Origin: Leclercia sp. AS011 | GTDB lineage: Bacteria; Pseudomonadota; Gammaproteobacteria; Enterobacterales; Enterobacteriaceae | Reading direction: 5' to 3' | DNA: 64,000 nucleotides | NCBI RefSeq assembly: GCF_037152535.1 | Contig: NZ_JBBCMA010000007.1 | Location: forward strand, 1-64,000 | In this document: piece by piece, positions 1-9,626 of the stretch | Numbering within the stretch: position 1 is the first letter of the stretch | Layout: each line of letters begins with the position of its first letter | The notes under the pieces: model-generated | The model's database searches: none | Told to the model about the DNA's origin: nothing | The model's input: the letters and a program-made list of their open reading frames with translations, nothing else | Program-made: the position numbers and the translations under genes

Positions 1-54
1 GCGCCGATGGTAGTGTGGGGTCTCCCCATGCGAGAGTAGGGAACTGCCAGGCAT
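1..54 (+). rRNA. rrf: 5S ribosomal RNA, 3' end only
   Basis: The first 54 bases match the 3' part of the enterobacterial 5S rRNA, ending in the conserved CTGCCAGGCAT. The 5' half and the rest of the rRNA operon lie outside the window. It is followed by a strong intrinsic terminator and then murB, the same order as E. coli rrnB. Confidence 0.95.
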
Positions 55-66
55 CAAATTACGCGA

Positions 67-93
67 AAGCCCATCCTCACGGATGGGCTTTTT
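67..93 (+). terminator. rRNA operon intrinsic terminator
   Basis: A GC-rich perfect stem (AAGCCCATCC / GGATGGGCTT, loop TCAC) is followed by a T tract, 12 bases after the 5S rRNA 3' end. It is the expected end of the rrn transcript. Confidence 0.9.
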
Positions 94-108
94 GCGTTGG
101 GGCGGAAA

Positions 109-144
109 AAAGCCGGCTGGCGGCTTCGCCTTACCCGGCCTACA
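109..144. repeat. REP-type palindromic element
   Basis: GCCGGCTGGCGGCTTCGCC followed by TTACCCGGCCTAC is the usual enterobacterial REP sequence. Closely related copies occur at 11681-11751 and 27484-27520 in this window. It lies in the rrf-murB gap. Confidence 0.75.
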
Positions 145-226
145 ACCTCACCGGCCCGGCGATTCCAGCCGACAAAGATCCCCCAATGGGGTAAACTATC
201 CCGGTTTTTGCATCTGGATAGCGTCT

Positions 227-1255
227 ATGAATCACTCCCTTAAGCCCTGGAATACCTTCGGTATCGACCGAAATGCCCAACAGATCGTGCGAGCCGACGA
301 TGCACAGCAGCTGCTGGCCGCATGGAATCATGCAATGCAACACCACCAACCGGTTCTTATTCTGGGCGAGGGCAGTAACGTTCTCTTTCTGGAAGACTTT
401 TCCGGGACGGTGATTGTGAACCGCATCCGTGGGATCGCGGTTGAGGAGACGCAAGAGTGCTGGCGTCTGCACGTAGGTGCCGGAGAAAACTGGCACGATC
501 TGGTGCAATTTACCCTTGAACACAACATGCCGGGGCTGGAAAACCTTGCCCTGATCCCTGGCTGCGCCGGTTCATCCCCTATTCAGAATATCGGTGCCTA
601 TGGCATCGAGCTCAAGAATGTCTGTGAATATGTGGATTGTATCGAGCTGGCGACCGGTGAAGCGCGTCGTTTACAGGCTGATGAATGCCGTTTCGGCTAC
701 CGCGACAGCATTTTTAAACATGAATATCAGGACAAATATGTCATCGTCGCGGTCGGTCTACGCCTGACAAAAAACTGGCAGCCGGTCCTTTCCTACGGGG
801 ATTTAACCCGTCTGGATCCCGCGACGGTGACTGCGAAAGAGATTTTTGCGGCAGTTTGCCAGATGCGCATGAGCAAATTGCCCGATCCGAAAGTGAACGG
901 TAACGCCGGTAGCTTCTTTAAAAACCCGGTTATCACCGCCGAAAATGCACAAACTCTGCTTGCCGAGTGGCCGAACGCGCCGCACTATCCGCAGGCGGAT
1001 GGTAGCGTCAAGCTGGCTGCTGGCTGGTTGATCGATCAGTGTCAGCTTAAAGGCACGACCTGCGGTGGCGCGGCGGTACATCGCCAGCAGGCGCTGGTGC
1101 TTATCAACGAACACAATGCGACAAGCGATGACGTTGTGCAGCTGGCCCATCAGGTGCGTCAGCGCGTGGGTGAGAAGTTTAATGTCTGGCTGGAGCCGGA
1201 AGTGCGCTTTATCGGGCACCACGGCGAAGTGAACGCGGTGGAGACCATTGCATGA
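227..1255 (+). CDS. murB: UDP-N-acetylenolpyruvoylglucosamine reductase MurB
   Basis: Flavoenzyme that reduces UDP-GlcNAc-enolpyruvate to UDP-MurNAc with NADPH in cytoplasmic peptidoglycan precursor synthesis. The 342-residue product starts [13 protein letters not shown] like E. coli MurB and has the FAD-binding GEGSNVLF segment, the [17 protein letters not shown] region and the [10 protein letters not shown] motif containing the catalytic serine. An upstream in-frame start at 83 exists but runs through the REP and terminator, so the ATG at 227 is preferred. The last four bases overlap the birA start (ATGA), so the two genes are translationally coupled as in E. coli. Confidence 0.97.
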   Translation: MNHSLKPWNTFGIDRNAQQIVRADDAQQLLAAWNHAMQHHQPVLILGEGSNVLFLEDFSGTVIVNRIRGIAVEETQECWRLHVGAGENWHDLVQFTLEHNMPGLENLALIPGCAGSSPIQNIGAYGIELKNVCEYVDCIELATGEARRLQADECRFGYRDSIFKHEYQDKYVIVAVGLRLTKNWQPVLSYGDLTRLDPATVTAKEIFAAVCQMRMSKLPDPKVNGNAGSFFKNPVITAENAQTLLAEWPNAPHYPQADGSVKLAAGWLIDQCQLKGTTCGGAAVHRQQALVLINEHNATSDDVVQLAHQVRQRVGEKFNVWLEPEVRFIGHHGEVNAVETIA

Positions 1256-2214
1256 AAGACCATACCGTCCCCCTGAAGCTGATCGCCATTCTGGCCGATG
1301 GCGATTTTCATTCCGGTGAACAGCTCGGTGAACAGCTGGGAATGAGCCGCGCCGCCATTAACAAACATATTCAGACCCTGCGCGACTGGGGCGTGGATGT
1401 CTTTACCGTGCCGGGCAAAGGTTACAGCCTGCCGGAGCCGGTTCAGCTGTTGAACGAAGCCTTTATTCACAGTCAGATCGCCGACAACAGCGTCACCGTT
1501 CTGCCGGTGATTGACTCTACCAACCAGTATCTGCTCGACAGGCTCAACGAGCTGAAGTCTGGCGACAGCTGCGTGGCAGAGTACCAGCAGGCCGGTCGCG
1601 GTCGCCGGGGACGTAAATGGTTTTCACCTTTTGGCGCCAACCTCTATCTGTCCATGTACTGGCGTCTGGAGCAGGGACCCGCTGCCGCCATTGGTCTGAG
1701 CCTGGTGATTGGTATTGTGCTGGCAGAGGTTCTGCAATCCCTTGGGGCTGAGGACGTGCGGGTGAAGTGGCCAAACGATCTCTATCTTAAGGATCGCAAA
1801 CTGGCCGGTATCCTGGTTGAACTGACGGGTAAAACCGGCGATGCAGCGCAGATCGTGATGGGAGCCGGGATCAACCTGGTGATGCGTAACGTGCAGGCGG
1901 ATGAGATCAATCAGGGCTGGATCAACCTGCAGGAAGCGGGGATCGCTATCGATCGTAACGTCCTTGCGGTGCAGGTTATCAACGAGCTGCGCCACTCGCT
2001 GAGAATTTTCGAACAGGAGGGCTTAGCGCCGTTCCTGCCTCGCTGGGAGAAACTGGATAATTTTGTTCACCGTCCGGTGAAGTTGATTATTGGCGATAAA
2101 GAGATCTACGGCACCTCGCGCGGTATCAACGAGCAGGGTGCGCTGCTGCTGGAGCAGGAGGGTGTGATTAAGCCGTGGGTTGGCGGGGAGATTTCCCTGC
2201 GCAGCGCCGAATAA
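1252..2214 (+). CDS. birA: Biotin--[acetyl-CoA-carboxylase] ligase and biotin operon repressor BirA
   Basis: Makes biotinoyl-5'-AMP, transfers biotin to the AccB carrier protein, and represses the bio operon when charged. The 320-residue product has the N-terminal winged helix (residues about 1-60, with [10 protein letters not shown] as recognition helix), the biotinyl-adenylate loop GRGRRGRKW (about 115-123), and the KWPNDLYL and KLAGILVE catalytic-domain motifs. Length equals the family norm (about 321). It overlaps murB by 4 bp. In E. coli coaA follows; here a pdeK-type gene follows instead. Confidence 0.97.
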   Translation: MKDHTVPLKLIAILADGDFHSGEQLGEQLGMSRAAINKHIQTLRDWGVDVFTVPGKGYSLPEPVQLLNEAFIHSQIADNSVTVLPVIDSTNQYLLDRLNELKSGDSCVAEYQQAGRGRRGRKWFSPFGANLYLSMYWRLEQGPAAAIGLSLVIGIVLAEVLQSLGAEDVRVKWPNDLYLKDRKLAGILVELTGKTGDAAQIVMGAGINLVMRNVQADEINQGWINLQEAGIAIDRNVLAVQVINELRHSLRIFEQEGLAPFLPRWEKLDNFVHRPVKLIIGDKEIYGTSRGINEQGALLLEQEGVIKPWVGGEISLRSAE

Positions 2215-2396
2215 CAGGCCGGGAGCCGCTGTCTCCTGGTCAGCCATACCGCCGCTTAGCCCCTGTGCGAAGCGGCAACCAGAATAATCCCTAAACGGTT
2301 GGTTACACTCTCTTAAACACATCACGATAAGGTATACTCTGAAAGCAGCGGGGTAACAGTTGATTAACCTGCGTTTCGCGTTTCTGGAGATTCATT

Positions 2397-4403
2397 TTGC
2401 GTGTCAGCCGCTCTTTAACTATCAAACAAATGGCGATGGTGACTGCCGTCACCATGGTGTTTGTTTTTGTCTTTTGCGTCATTTTGCTGTTTCATGCCAT
2501 TCAGCAGAATCGCTACAACACGGCTTCGCAACTCGAAAGTATTGCCCGCTCAATCCGGGAGCCCCTTTCTGCTGCCATTCTGAAGGGTGACATTCCCCAG
2601 GCGGAATCCATAATTAAGAGCATCAGGCCGGCTGGCGTCGTCAGCCAGGCGGATGTGGTGTTGCCCAACCAGTTCCAGGCGTTGCGCATGAACTTCATCC
2701 CGGAGCGCCCGGTTCCGGTGATGGTTAAGCGCATGTTTGAACTGCCGGTCCAAATCTCCCTGCCAGTCTATTCCCTGCAGCGACCAGCCAACCCGCAGCC
2801 GCTGGCCTATCTGGTGCTGCAATCAGACTCCTGGCGGATGTACAAATTCGTCATCAGCTGGGTCTCAACGTTGGTGACCACTTACTTATTGTTGACGCTG
2901 ATGCTGACCGTGGCGCTGACCTGGTGCATCAACCGGCTGATCGTCCACCCGCTACGCCGGATTGCCCGCGAGCTGGATGCCCTTTCGCCGCAGCAGCAGA
3001 GCGGGCATCAGCTCCCTGTGCCGCGTCTGCACCATGACGACGAGATCGGCATGCTGGTTCGCAGCTACAACCTCAACCAGCAGCGCATGATGCGCCAGAA
3101 TGAAGAGCTCAACCACAACGCCACCCGCTTCGCGGTTTCGGATCTGCCCAATAAGGCGTTTCTGATGGCGATGCTGGAGCAGGCGGTGCAACGCCAGCAG
3201 ACCACCGCCCTGATGGTCGTGGCCTGTGAAACCTTGCAGGATACCGCCGGGGTGCTGAAGGAGAGCCAGCGGGAAATGGTGCTGCTGACGCTGGTCGAAA
3301 AGATTAAATCTGTACTGGCTCCGCGAATGGTGCTGACTCAGGTGAGCGCCTATGACTTTGTAATTATCGCCAACGGCGTTAAAGAGCCATGGCACGCCAT
3401 TACGCTGGGTCAGCAAGTGCTCACTGTTATAAATGAACGGTTGCCGGTACAGGGGATCCAGCTGCGCCCAAGCGCCAGCATCGGCATCGCCATGTTTAAC
3501 GGCAACCTGACCGCCGAGCAGCTCTTCCGTCGGGCATTTTCCGCTGCCTTTACTGCCCGGCAGAAAGGAAAGAACCAGATCCAGTTCTTCGATCCCGAGC
3601 AGATGGAGAAGGCGCAGCAGCGGCTGTCAGAAGAGAACGATATCCTGACCGCGCTGGACCATAACCACTTCGCCATCTGGCTGCAGCCGCAGGTTAATCT
3701 GCATACCGGTAAGGTCAGAAGTGCCGAAGCGCTGCTGCGGATGCGCCAGGCCGATGGCAGCTGGGAGCTCCCGGAAGGGCTGATCGACCGCATTGAGAAC
3801 TGTGGCCTGATGGTGACCGTAGGCCATTGGGTGCTGGAAGAGTCCTGCCGCTTGCTGTCGGCCTGGCAGTCACGGGGGATGATGATGCCTCTGTCGGTTA
3901 ACCTGTCGGCATTACAGCTGATGCACCCGAACATGGTTCCGGAGCTGCTGGAGCTGATCGGTCGCTACCGCATCCAGCCTGATACCCTGATTCTGGAAGT
4001 GACCGAGAGTCGCCGGATCGACGATCCTAACGAAGCCGTGGCGATACTTCGCCCGCTGCGTAATGCCGGGGTGCGCATTGCGCTGGACGATTTCGGCATG
4101 GGGTATGCCGGGCTGCGTCAACTGCAGCATATGAAAACCCTGCCGGTAGATGTGCTGAAAATCGACAAGGCCTTTGTTGAGGGCCTGCCTGACGACAGCA
4201 GCATGGTGGAGGCGATTATCCAGATGGCACACAGCCTGCGGCTTGAAATTATCGCCGAGGGTGTCGAAACCGAAGCCCAGCGGAGCTGGCTGGCGGAGGC
4301 CGGGGTGGAGTGCGGACAAGGTTTTCTTTTTGCTAAAGCCGTACCGCATGAGATTTTTGAAACTCGTTATCTTCACCAGAATGACAATCACACAGTTGAA
4401 TGA
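2397..4403 (+). CDS. pdeK: Membrane cyclic-di-GMP phosphodiesterase, HmsP/PdeK type
   Basis: Degrades c-di-GMP. The 668-residue protein has two membrane helices (about 10-33 and 155-177) bounding a periplasmic sensor region, a HAMP-like linker, a degenerate GGDEF domain (YDF where the active loop should be) and a complete EAL domain with [18 protein letters not shown] and KIDK motifs. The start is a TTG, chosen because it gives the family N-terminus [11 protein letters not shown] and has GGAG at a good distance; no ATG fits. It precedes dctA as in the E. coli yhjK-dctA order. Confidence 0.92.
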   Translation: MRVSRSLTIKQMAMVTAVTMVFVFVFCVILLFHAIQQNRYNTASQLESIARSIREPLSAAILKGDIPQAESIIKSIRPAGVVSQADVVLPNQFQALRMNFIPERPVPVMVKRMFELPVQISLPVYSLQRPANPQPLAYLVLQSDSWRMYKFVISWVSTLVTTYLLLTLMLTVALTWCINRLIVHPLRRIARELDALSPQQQSGHQLPVPRLHHDDEIGMLVRSYNLNQQRMMRQNEELNHNATRFAVSDLPNKAFLMAMLEQAVQRQQTTALMVVACETLQDTAGVLKESQREMVLLTLVEKIKSVLAPRMVLTQVSAYDFVIIANGVKEPWHAITLGQQVLTVINERLPVQGIQLRPSASIGIAMFNGNLTAEQLFRRAFSAAFTARQKGKNQIQFFDPEQMEKAQQRLSEENDILTALDHNHFAIWLQPQVNLHTGKVRSAEALLRMRQADGSWELPEGLIDRIENCGLMVTVGHWVLEESCRLLSAWQSRGMMMPLSVNLSALQLMHPNMVPELLELIGRYRIQPDTLILEVTESRRIDDPNEAVAILRPLRNAGVRIALDDFGMGYAGLRQLQHMKTLPVDVLKIDKAFVEGLPDDSSMVEAIIQMAHSLRLEIIAEGVETEAQRSWLAEAGVECGQGFLFAKAVPHEIFETRYLHQNDNHTVE

Positions 4404-4409
4404 AATGTT

Positions 4410-4429
4410 GCTGGCTTGTGCGAGCCAGC
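4410..4429 (+). terminator. Hairpin just after pdeK
   Basis: A perfect 7-bp stem, GCTGGCT/AGCCAGC with a 6-base loop, begins 7 bases after the pdeK stop codon. The following sequence is only weakly T-rich, so it may terminate inefficiently or simply protect the transcript end. Confidence 0.4.
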
Positions 4430-4505
4430 TCAAACTTCTTAACATTTCCGTTTCAAATTCAGTCTGATCTTCTATTTGTCCTGATTATTGGGTGCTATTT
4501 TAAGG

Positions 4506-5848
<1,343 letters not shown>

Positions 5849-5861
5849 AATCTTCTCTCTG

Positions 5862-5889
5862 GCCCGCATTCCCTTGTCGGGGTGCGGGC
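5862..5889 (+). terminator. GC-rich hairpin after dctA
   Basis: GCCCGCA pairs with TGCGGGC, with further CCC/GGG pairing inside, starting 14 bases after the dctA stop. No clear T tract follows, so termination is likely but not certain. Confidence 0.4.
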
Positions 5890-6074
5890 TCCTGCGCATA
5901 ATGGCCCCTGAAGACTTGTCATAATCGGACAAGATTTATTTCGGGTATATTTCACTTCTTGCCGTGACGTTTCGCTTCACGCGCGGTCTAATCGGAGTGT
6001 TTTGAACATCATCTTTAGAGTGCGACAGGGCGTGTGGCACTCTTTGTAACCAGGAATGTTGATCAGGGGTTCAC

Positions 6075-7502
6075 ATGCAGGGCACAAAAATTCGACTCTT
6101 AACCGGCGGTTTGCTCATGATGGCAGCAGCCAGTTATGTGCAGGCTGACGCGCTCCAGCCTGACCCGGCCTGGCAACAGGGTACGCTGGCGAACGGTTTT
6201 CAGTGGCAGGTTTTAGCCACACCGCAACGCCCCAGCGACCGCATTGAGATCCGCCTTTCCGTCAATACCGGTTCCCTGACCGAGAGTACGCAACAGAGCG
6301 GCTTCAGCCATTTTCTTCCCCGTCTGGCGCTGACCCAAAGCGGTAGCCTGCAGGCCGTACAGGTGCGTTCACTGTGGCAACAGGGCATCGATCCTAAGCG
6401 CCCTCTGCCGCCTGCCGTGGTCTCCTATGACTACACCATGTTTAACCTCAGCCTGCCAAACAACCGTAACGATCTGCTCAAAGAGGCATTGACCTGGCTG
6501 TCCGATACCGCCGGTAACGTCTCGATTACGCCTGACACCGTCAACTACGCGCTGAGCAACAGTGATATGGTGGCAACCTGGCCGGCGGATACCAAAGAGG
6601 GCTGGTGGCGCTATCGCCTGAAAGGCTCTGCGCTGCTGGGCCACGATCCGGCGGAGCCGCTGAAACAGCCGGTTGATATCGAGCAGGTGAAATCTTTCTA
6701 CCAGACCTGGTACACCCCGGACGCCATGACCCTGATTGTGGTCGGCAACATTGATAGCCGCGCGGTGATCGAGCAGATAAGCAAGACCTTTGGCGAGCTG
6801 AAGGGCAAACGCAGCACCCCTGCGCCGGTGCCAACCCTGTCGCCGCTGCGTGCCGAGCCGGTCAGCATCATGACCGATGCCGTGCGTCAGGACCGACTCT
6901 CTATTATGTGGGACAGCCCGTGGCAGCCGATTCGTGAATCCGCCGCGCTGCTGCGTTACTGGCGTGCCGATTTAGCCCGTGAGGCGCTGTTCTGGCATGT
7001 TCAGCAAACCCTGAGCAAGAATAACGCCAAAGACATTGGTCTGGGCTTTGATTGCCGGGTGCTGTTCCAGCGCGCCCAGTGCGCCATTAACGTGGAGTCA
7101 CCGGGGGATAAGCTGAACGCCAATATGGCGGTGGTCGCTAAAGAGCTGGCGAAGGTGCGTGAGAACGGTCTGAGCGAAGAGGAGTTCAACGCGCTGCTGG
7201 CGCAGAAAAACCTCGAGCTGCAAAAACTGTTCGCCACCTATGCCCGTACCGATACCGATATTCTGATCAGCCAGCGTATTCGCTCGCTGCAAAACCAGGT
7301 GGTGGATATCGCGCCGGAACAGTATCAGAAGCTGCGTCAGGATTTCCTTAACAGCCTGACCGCGGAGATGCTAAGCCAGGATCTGCGCCAGCAGCTTTCT
7401 CAGGATATGTCGCTGATTCTGATGCAGCCGAAAGGCGAGCCGGAATACAACATGAAGGATCTACAGGCGACGTGGGATGGGATTATGGCGCCCGCGAAAT
7501 AA
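6075..7502 (+). CDS. yhjJ: YhjJ, M16-family (insulinase-like) periplasmic pseudo-protease
   Basis: Exported protein of the M16 peptidase fold. The 475-residue product has a signal peptide (residues 1-24, cleavage near VQA-D) and the M16 N- and C-terminal domains (GTLANGFQW start; ADLAREALFW). The zinc motif HxxEH is missing: the corresponding place reads GFSHFLPR, so zinc catalysis is unlikely and a binding or chaperone role is more plausible. The C-terminus stops at MAPAK, about 20 residues short of E. coli YhjJ as I recall it, because the stop codon is the first base triplet of a 65-bp repeat (see 7500-7564). Confidence 0.88.
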   Translation: MQGTKIRLLTGGLLMMAAASYVQADALQPDPAWQQGTLANGFQWQVLATPQRPSDRIEIRLSVNTGSLTESTQQSGFSHFLPRLALTQSGSLQAVQVRSLWQQGIDPKRPLPPAVVSYDYTMFNLSLPNNRNDLLKEALTWLSDTAGNVSITPDTVNYALSNSDMVATWPADTKEGWWRYRLKGSALLGHDPAEPLKQPVDIEQVKSFYQTWYTPDAMTLIVVGNIDSRAVIEQISKTFGELKGKRSTPAPVPTLSPLRAEPVSIMTDAVRQDRLSIMWDSPWQPIRESAALLRYWRADLAREALFWHVQQTLSKNNAKDIGLGFDCRVLFQRAQCAINVESPGDKLNANMAVVAKELAKVRENGLSEEEFNALLAQKNLELQKLFATYARTDTDILISQRIRSLQNQVVDIAPEQYQKLRQDFLNSLTAEMLSQDLRQQLSQDMSLILMQPKGEPEYNMKDLQATWDGIMAPAK

Positions 7503-7564
7503 AAGCAAAAAGGCAACGTAAGTTGCCTTTTTTAATGTTTGCTCCCTCTCCCGGTGGGAGAGGG
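7500..7564 (-). repeat. 65-bp dispersed repeat, copy A (terminator plus palindrome)
   Basis: This stretch, read on the minus strand, matches 56714-56778 at 63 of 65 positions. It contains the stop codon of the adjacent gene, a GGCAAC...GTTGCC terminator stem and a CCCTCTCCC/GGGAGAGGG palindrome. Both copies begin in the TAA stop of the gene they follow. Confidence 0.85.
7507..7533 (+). terminator. Bidirectional intrinsic terminator between yhjJ and kdgK
   Basis: AAAAAGGCAAC pairs with GTTGCCTTTTT around a 4-base loop. It has A and T tracts on both sides and so can end both yhjJ (+) and kdgK (-) transcripts. Confidence 0.9.
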
Positions 7565-7577
7565 CACCAGACCGCAC

Positions 7578-8507
7578 TTAGGCAGGCATCGCCTCGCGCG
7601 GGATGATTGCGCCACGATACTGAATCACCGTGCTGGCGGTCAGGTGGCCGCGCTGCGCTGCTGCTTCCGGCGTACCGCCAGTCAGACGCACCGCCAGATA
7701 CCCGGCGCTGAAGGAGTCGCCCGCCGCGGTGGTATCAATCACTTTCTCTTTTGCCAGCTTCACCGCAGGCACTTCAACAAGGGCTTCCCCGGCAACTGCC
7801 ACCAGGCAGGAGTCTGCGCCGCGCTTAATCACCACTTCGCTGACGCCAGCGGCCTGAGTACGGGCAATCACCTCTTCAACCGGCTTTTCGCCCCACAGGG
7901 CATCTTCGTCATCGAGGGTTAAGAAAGCGATATCGGTGCACTCCAGCATGCGGGTGTAGACCTGCTGCGTCTCTTCGCGGCTGGCCCACAGGCGTGGACG
8001 ATAGTTGTTGTCGAAAATCACTTTCCCGCCGTTGGCGCGACATTCGCGCAGCAGGGAGAAGAGTTTTTCACGGCTGTCCGGGCTGAGGATCGCCAGGCTA
8101 ATGCCGCTCAGATAGAGATAGTCAAAGTGGGCCAGTGTTTCGCAGATGTGTGCCGCGCTGTCGCTCTCCAGCCAGAATTTGGCGGCCGCTTCGTTACGCC
8201 AGTAGTAGAAGGTGCGCTCGCCGGTGCTGTCGGTCTCGATGTAATAGAGGCCCGGCAGGCGGTTTTCCATGCGCTGGGTCAGGGAGATGTCGACGTTTTC
8301 ACTCTGCCAGGCATCCAGCATCTGCTGGCTGAAATTGTCCGTGCCCAGCGCCGTCACGTAGTTCACCGCCAGCGCATCAGCATCAACCTGACGGGCAATA
8401 TACACCGAGGTGTTTAAGGTATCGCCACCAAAGCCACGGTTCACTTCCGCGCCTTTCTGGGACAGTTCGATCATACATTCGCCGATCACGGCAATTTTCT
8501 TGGACAT
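7578..8507 (-). CDS. kdgK: 2-keto-3-deoxygluconate kinase KdgK
   Basis: Phosphorylates 2-keto-3-deoxygluconate to KDPG, linking pectin and hexuronate breakdown to the Entner-Doudoroff aldolase. The 309-residue protein is a PfkB-family ribokinase fold with the N-terminal GGDTLNTSVYIAR sugar-binding motif and the C-terminal signature DTTAAGDSFSAGYL containing the catalytic Asp. It is convergent with yhjJ across a shared terminator and divergent from pdeH. Confidence 0.96.
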   Translation of the reverse strand: MSKKIAVIGECMIELSQKGAEVNRGFGGDTLNTSVYIARQVDADALAVNYVTALGTDNFSQQMLDAWQSENVDISLTQRMENRLPGLYYIETDSTGERTFYYWRNEAAAKFWLESDSAAHICETLAHFDYLYLSGISLAILSPDSREKLFSLLRECRANGGKVIFDNNYRPRLWASREETQQVYTRMLECTDIAFLTLDDEDALWGEKPVEEVIARTQAAGVSEVVIKRGADSCLVAVAGEALVEVPAVKLAKEKVIDTTAAGDSFSAGYLAVRLTGGTPEAAAQRGHLTASTVIQYRGAIIPREAMPA

Positions 8508-8662
8508 AGTCGTGAACCTGAACAGTTAAATTAGCGCTAGTTTGCGCTGCGACCCGGAAGCGGTCAACTGTATTAAAACGACGTTCCATTATTTTTTTGA
8601 ACCCGGACAAGTTTCGGGCGGGTTTCAGATCTCAGATTTTCATTTTCGTCCGCAACCGAACA

Positions 8663-8689
8663 TAAAGTTCTCTTGCCCGGGGCCGATAA
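8663..8689 (+). promoter_or_regulatory. FliA (sigma-28) flagellar promoter of pdeH
   Basis: TAAAGTTC, an 11-base spacer, then GCCGATAA: an almost exact match to the sigma-28 consensus (TAAAGTTT-N11-GCCGATAA). It lies about 50 bases before the pdeH start. It places the gene in the late flagellar class, as for E. coli yhjH. Confidence 0.93.
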
Positions 8690-8739
8690 TCCTTTGACCA
8701 GTCCCCACAGGTTCTTCCCCATTCAACAGGATATCTGAA

Positions 8740-9510
8740 ATGAAGTTAAGGCAGGACATCCAGCTGCTGAGCATCCCTGAGGCAAGTATTGAGAACTTGC
8801 AGGAACATCGCTACTGGCTGCAATGTGAGCGTGCTTATACTTATCAGCCCATTTACCGCACCGACGGTAAACTGATGGCGATCGAGATCCTGACCGTCGT
8901 AACCCATCCGTCAAACCCGGCTCAGCGCATCGCTCCGGATCGCTATTTTGCGGAACTGCCCGTGCGCCACCGTCTGGATATTCTCGAAGAGCAGCTCAGC
9001 ATGCTGACGGCAAAGCAGGACTTCTTCGCCGACAACAGCATTCTGGCCTCGGTCAATGTCGATGGCCCGACCTTGCTGGCGGTGCGCCAGGATGAGAGCC
9101 TGCAGAAGCTGATCCAGTACTTGCCGTGGCTGCGCTTTGAGCTGGTGGAGCACGTTCGTCTGCCGCAGGACTCCTCGTTTGCTACCATGTGCGAATTTGG
9201 CCCCCTGTGGCTGGACGACTTTGGCACCGGCATGGCGAACTTCTCCGCCCTGAGCGAAGTACGCTACGACTACATCAAAGTGGCGCGGGATCTGTTCATC
9301 ATGCTGCGTCAGACCCCCGAAGGCCGCAACCTGTTCACCCTGTTGCTGCAACTGATGAACCGCTACTGTCAGGGGGTGATCGTCGAAGGCGTTGAGACGC
9401 TGGAAGAGTGGCGCGATGTGCAAAACTCGCCTGCCGCCGCCGCACAGGGCTATTTCCTCTCCCGTCCGGTGCCGATGGAGACGCTCGACAACGTTATCGT
9501 CACCCTGTAA
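8740..9510 (+). CDS. pdeH: Cyclic-di-GMP phosphodiesterase PdeH (YhjH)
   Basis: Stand-alone EAL-domain enzyme that keeps c-di-GMP low during motility, preventing YcgR from braking the flagellum. The 256-residue protein has no sensor domain. EAL-domain motifs are visible: AIEIL (EIL variant of EAL, about 46-50), the SVNVDGPTL segment, DDFGTGMANF (about 150-159), YIKVAR and VEGVET near the C-terminus. AGGA precedes the ATG at a normal distance. It is driven by the sigma-28 promoter at 8663-8689. Confidence 0.95.
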   Translation: MKLRQDIQLLSIPEASIENLQEHRYWLQCERAYTYQPIYRTDGKLMAIEILTVVTHPSNPAQRIAPDRYFAELPVRHRLDILEEQLSMLTAKQDFFADNSILASVNVDGPTLLAVRQDESLQKLIQYLPWLRFELVEHVRLPQDSSFATMCEFGPLWLDDFGTGMANFSALSEVRYDYIKVARDLFIMLRQTPEGRNLFTLLLQLMNRYCQGVIVEGVETLEEWRDVQNSPAAAAQGYFLSRPVPMETLDNVIVTL

Positions 9511-9626
9511 TCCCGGCTGCTTCCCATAATAGCGCGTGGTTAACGCGTTATTACCGGACGCTGCCGCTCCTTTTTTCCTTGTCTGAACTATATTCATGAC
9601 TGGCAAGGTAAAAAAGGAATTATGGG

